Notes under the pieces: model-generated
What the model saw: only the letters and a program-made list of their open reading frames with translations
Databases searched by the model: none
What the model was told of the DNA's origin: nothing
Position numbers and translations under genes: made by a program
Part shown: in pieces, positions 41,107-41,623 of the stretch
Numbering within the stretch: position 1 is the first letter of the stretch
Layout: each line of letters starts with the position of its first letter
Source: SZUA-100 sp965248135
Lineage (GTDB): Bacteria; Pseudomonadota; Alphaproteobacteria; Rhizobiales; Rhizobiaceae
Assembly: GCA_965248135.1 (NCBI GenBank)
Contig: CBDFIN010000004.1
Span: 1 to 41,623, forward strand
Length of the DNA: 41,623 bases
Direction of reading: 5' to 3'

Positions 41107-41412
41107 CTACTTTGTTTCGCGCGCGATGTCTCCGTCGGCCAGGTGCTGGCGAAGCATTTCGGTATATTGTTCAACCATGTGAGAAACAAATTCCTCGTGG
41201 TTGTCGACCTTTATGACTGCGTTGGCTACATAAGCATTATAGCGCGCGGCGGCGAACAAAAACGCCATGTGCAAATCGGTTGCCGATATGCGCTTGTTTT
41301 CCTTGTTGGCCACGTCGATAAATTTGTCCGCCAGCTTTAAGAAGCCCATCGTATCCAGCTCTCCGGCCTTACGCGCCATTCGTCTTTCATTTCTGCTTTG
41401 ACTATTGCCCAT
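41107..41412 (-). CDS. DUF3144 family protein
   Basis: A 101-residue soluble protein with the DUF3144 pattern: FLKLADKFIDVANKENKRI, the helix LHMAFLFAAARYNAYVANAV and VSHMVEQYTEMLRQHLAD. Function unknown. Start at ATG 41412 has AAGGGG about 9 nt upstream; a GTG at 41421 is the alternative. It lies convergent to the small cytochrome gene, 3 nt apart. Confidence 0.83.
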   Translation of the reverse strand: MGNSQSRNERRMARKAGELDTMGFLKLADKFIDVANKENKRISATDLHMAFLFAAARYNAYVANAVIKVDNHEEFVSHMVEQYTEMLRQHLADGDIARETK

Positions 41413-41623
41413 TGCTCGCACCCCTTATTTTTTTTAATTGACTGCATGTAGGTGTAGTACGCTAGTGAAATTGGGGCAATCACGGCCGTTGGCTATACAT
41501 TTGCCAGCAGCGGAGGCCCGGGAAATCCGGAAAGTTTGGAGCGGCGATGAGCATCGGTTGTGCTTACCTGATGAGGTCAATTTCTGATGGTATTTTCAAT
41601 TATATCTGTATGTTAATAGGCAT
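41413..41623. other. Intergenic end of the window
   Basis: About 210 bp upstream of the DUF3144 gene, ending at the window edge. It contains the gene's ribosome-binding site and AT-rich leader. I see no other gene or RNA. Confidence 0.5.

Overview
The window looks like a chromosomal segment of an alphaproteobacterium of the Hyphomicrobiales (Rhizobiales), probably marine or soil-dwelling. Three things point that way. There is a circularly permuted two-piece tmRNA encoding the alphaproteobacterial tag ANDNYAEARLAA next to an alpha-type SspB. Several small families typical of alphaproteobacteria are present (DUF2853, DUF3126, DUF3305/3306, DUF3144, RHH_4, a CHCC zinc finger). Intergenic palindromes resemble those I know from rhizobial genomes. 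No phage, integrase, transposase, CRISPR array, tRNA or rRNA was recognised.

Layout. 1-3.4 kb: folA (cut by the window edge), thyA, a DUF2853 gene with a clear terminator, the permuted ssrA (tmRNA), sspB and a ribbon-helix-helix protein. 3.4-8.7 kb: a large AsmA-like envelope protein and an FAD-linked D-lactate/2-hydroxyacid dehydrogenase. 8.9-13.2 kb: a hotdog thioesterase, a cluster of palindromic repeats, a ClC chloride channel, a tiny membrane protein and an MltB-type lytic transglycosylase. 13.3-22.4 kb, all on the minus strand: a PmtA-like methyltransferase lies downstream of a sulfite-handling module. Read in transcription order the module is a proline-racemase-family enzyme, xsc (sulfoacetaldehyde acetyltransferase, which releases sulfite), a TauE/TSUP exporter and soeA-soeB-soeC (membrane-bound cytoplasmic sulfite dehydrogenase). 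22.5-28.4 kb: DUF3126, cysE, a crotonase lacking both usual catalytic glutamates, two coupled alpha/beta hydrolases, a zinc-finger protein and an FAD monooxygenase.

28.4-41.1 kb is a formate dehydrogenase (FDH) island. The minus-strand operon runs torD-like chaperone, fdhX (short Tat-signal protein), fdhA, fdhB, fdhC, an unknown 82-residue protein, a seven-bladed WD40 propeller fused to cytochrome c, DUF6494, a divergent biotin/lipoate-ligase-like protein and DUF6505. From fdhC to DUF6505 the genes overlap or nearly touch, so the unusual genes look translationally coupled to FDH. Facing it is a plus-strand four-cluster ferredoxin-like protein, with DUF3305 and DUF3306 divergent from it. On the other side of torD is a small cytochrome c with no methionine after the haem motif. 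A reasonable model is periplasmic formate oxidation (FdhA, Mo- or W-bis-MGD with Cys ligand) feeding electrons through FdhB and FdhC to quinone, and possibly to the WD40-cytochrome c. The remaining small genes would serve maturation. That electron route and the maturation role are inference.

The most promising undescribed element is the coupled orf82 / WD40-cytochrome c / DUF6494 / ligase-like / DUF6505 set attached to FDH. Most start sites were chosen by ribosome-binding-site spacing and overlap. Family names come from recognising sequence motifs without database searches.
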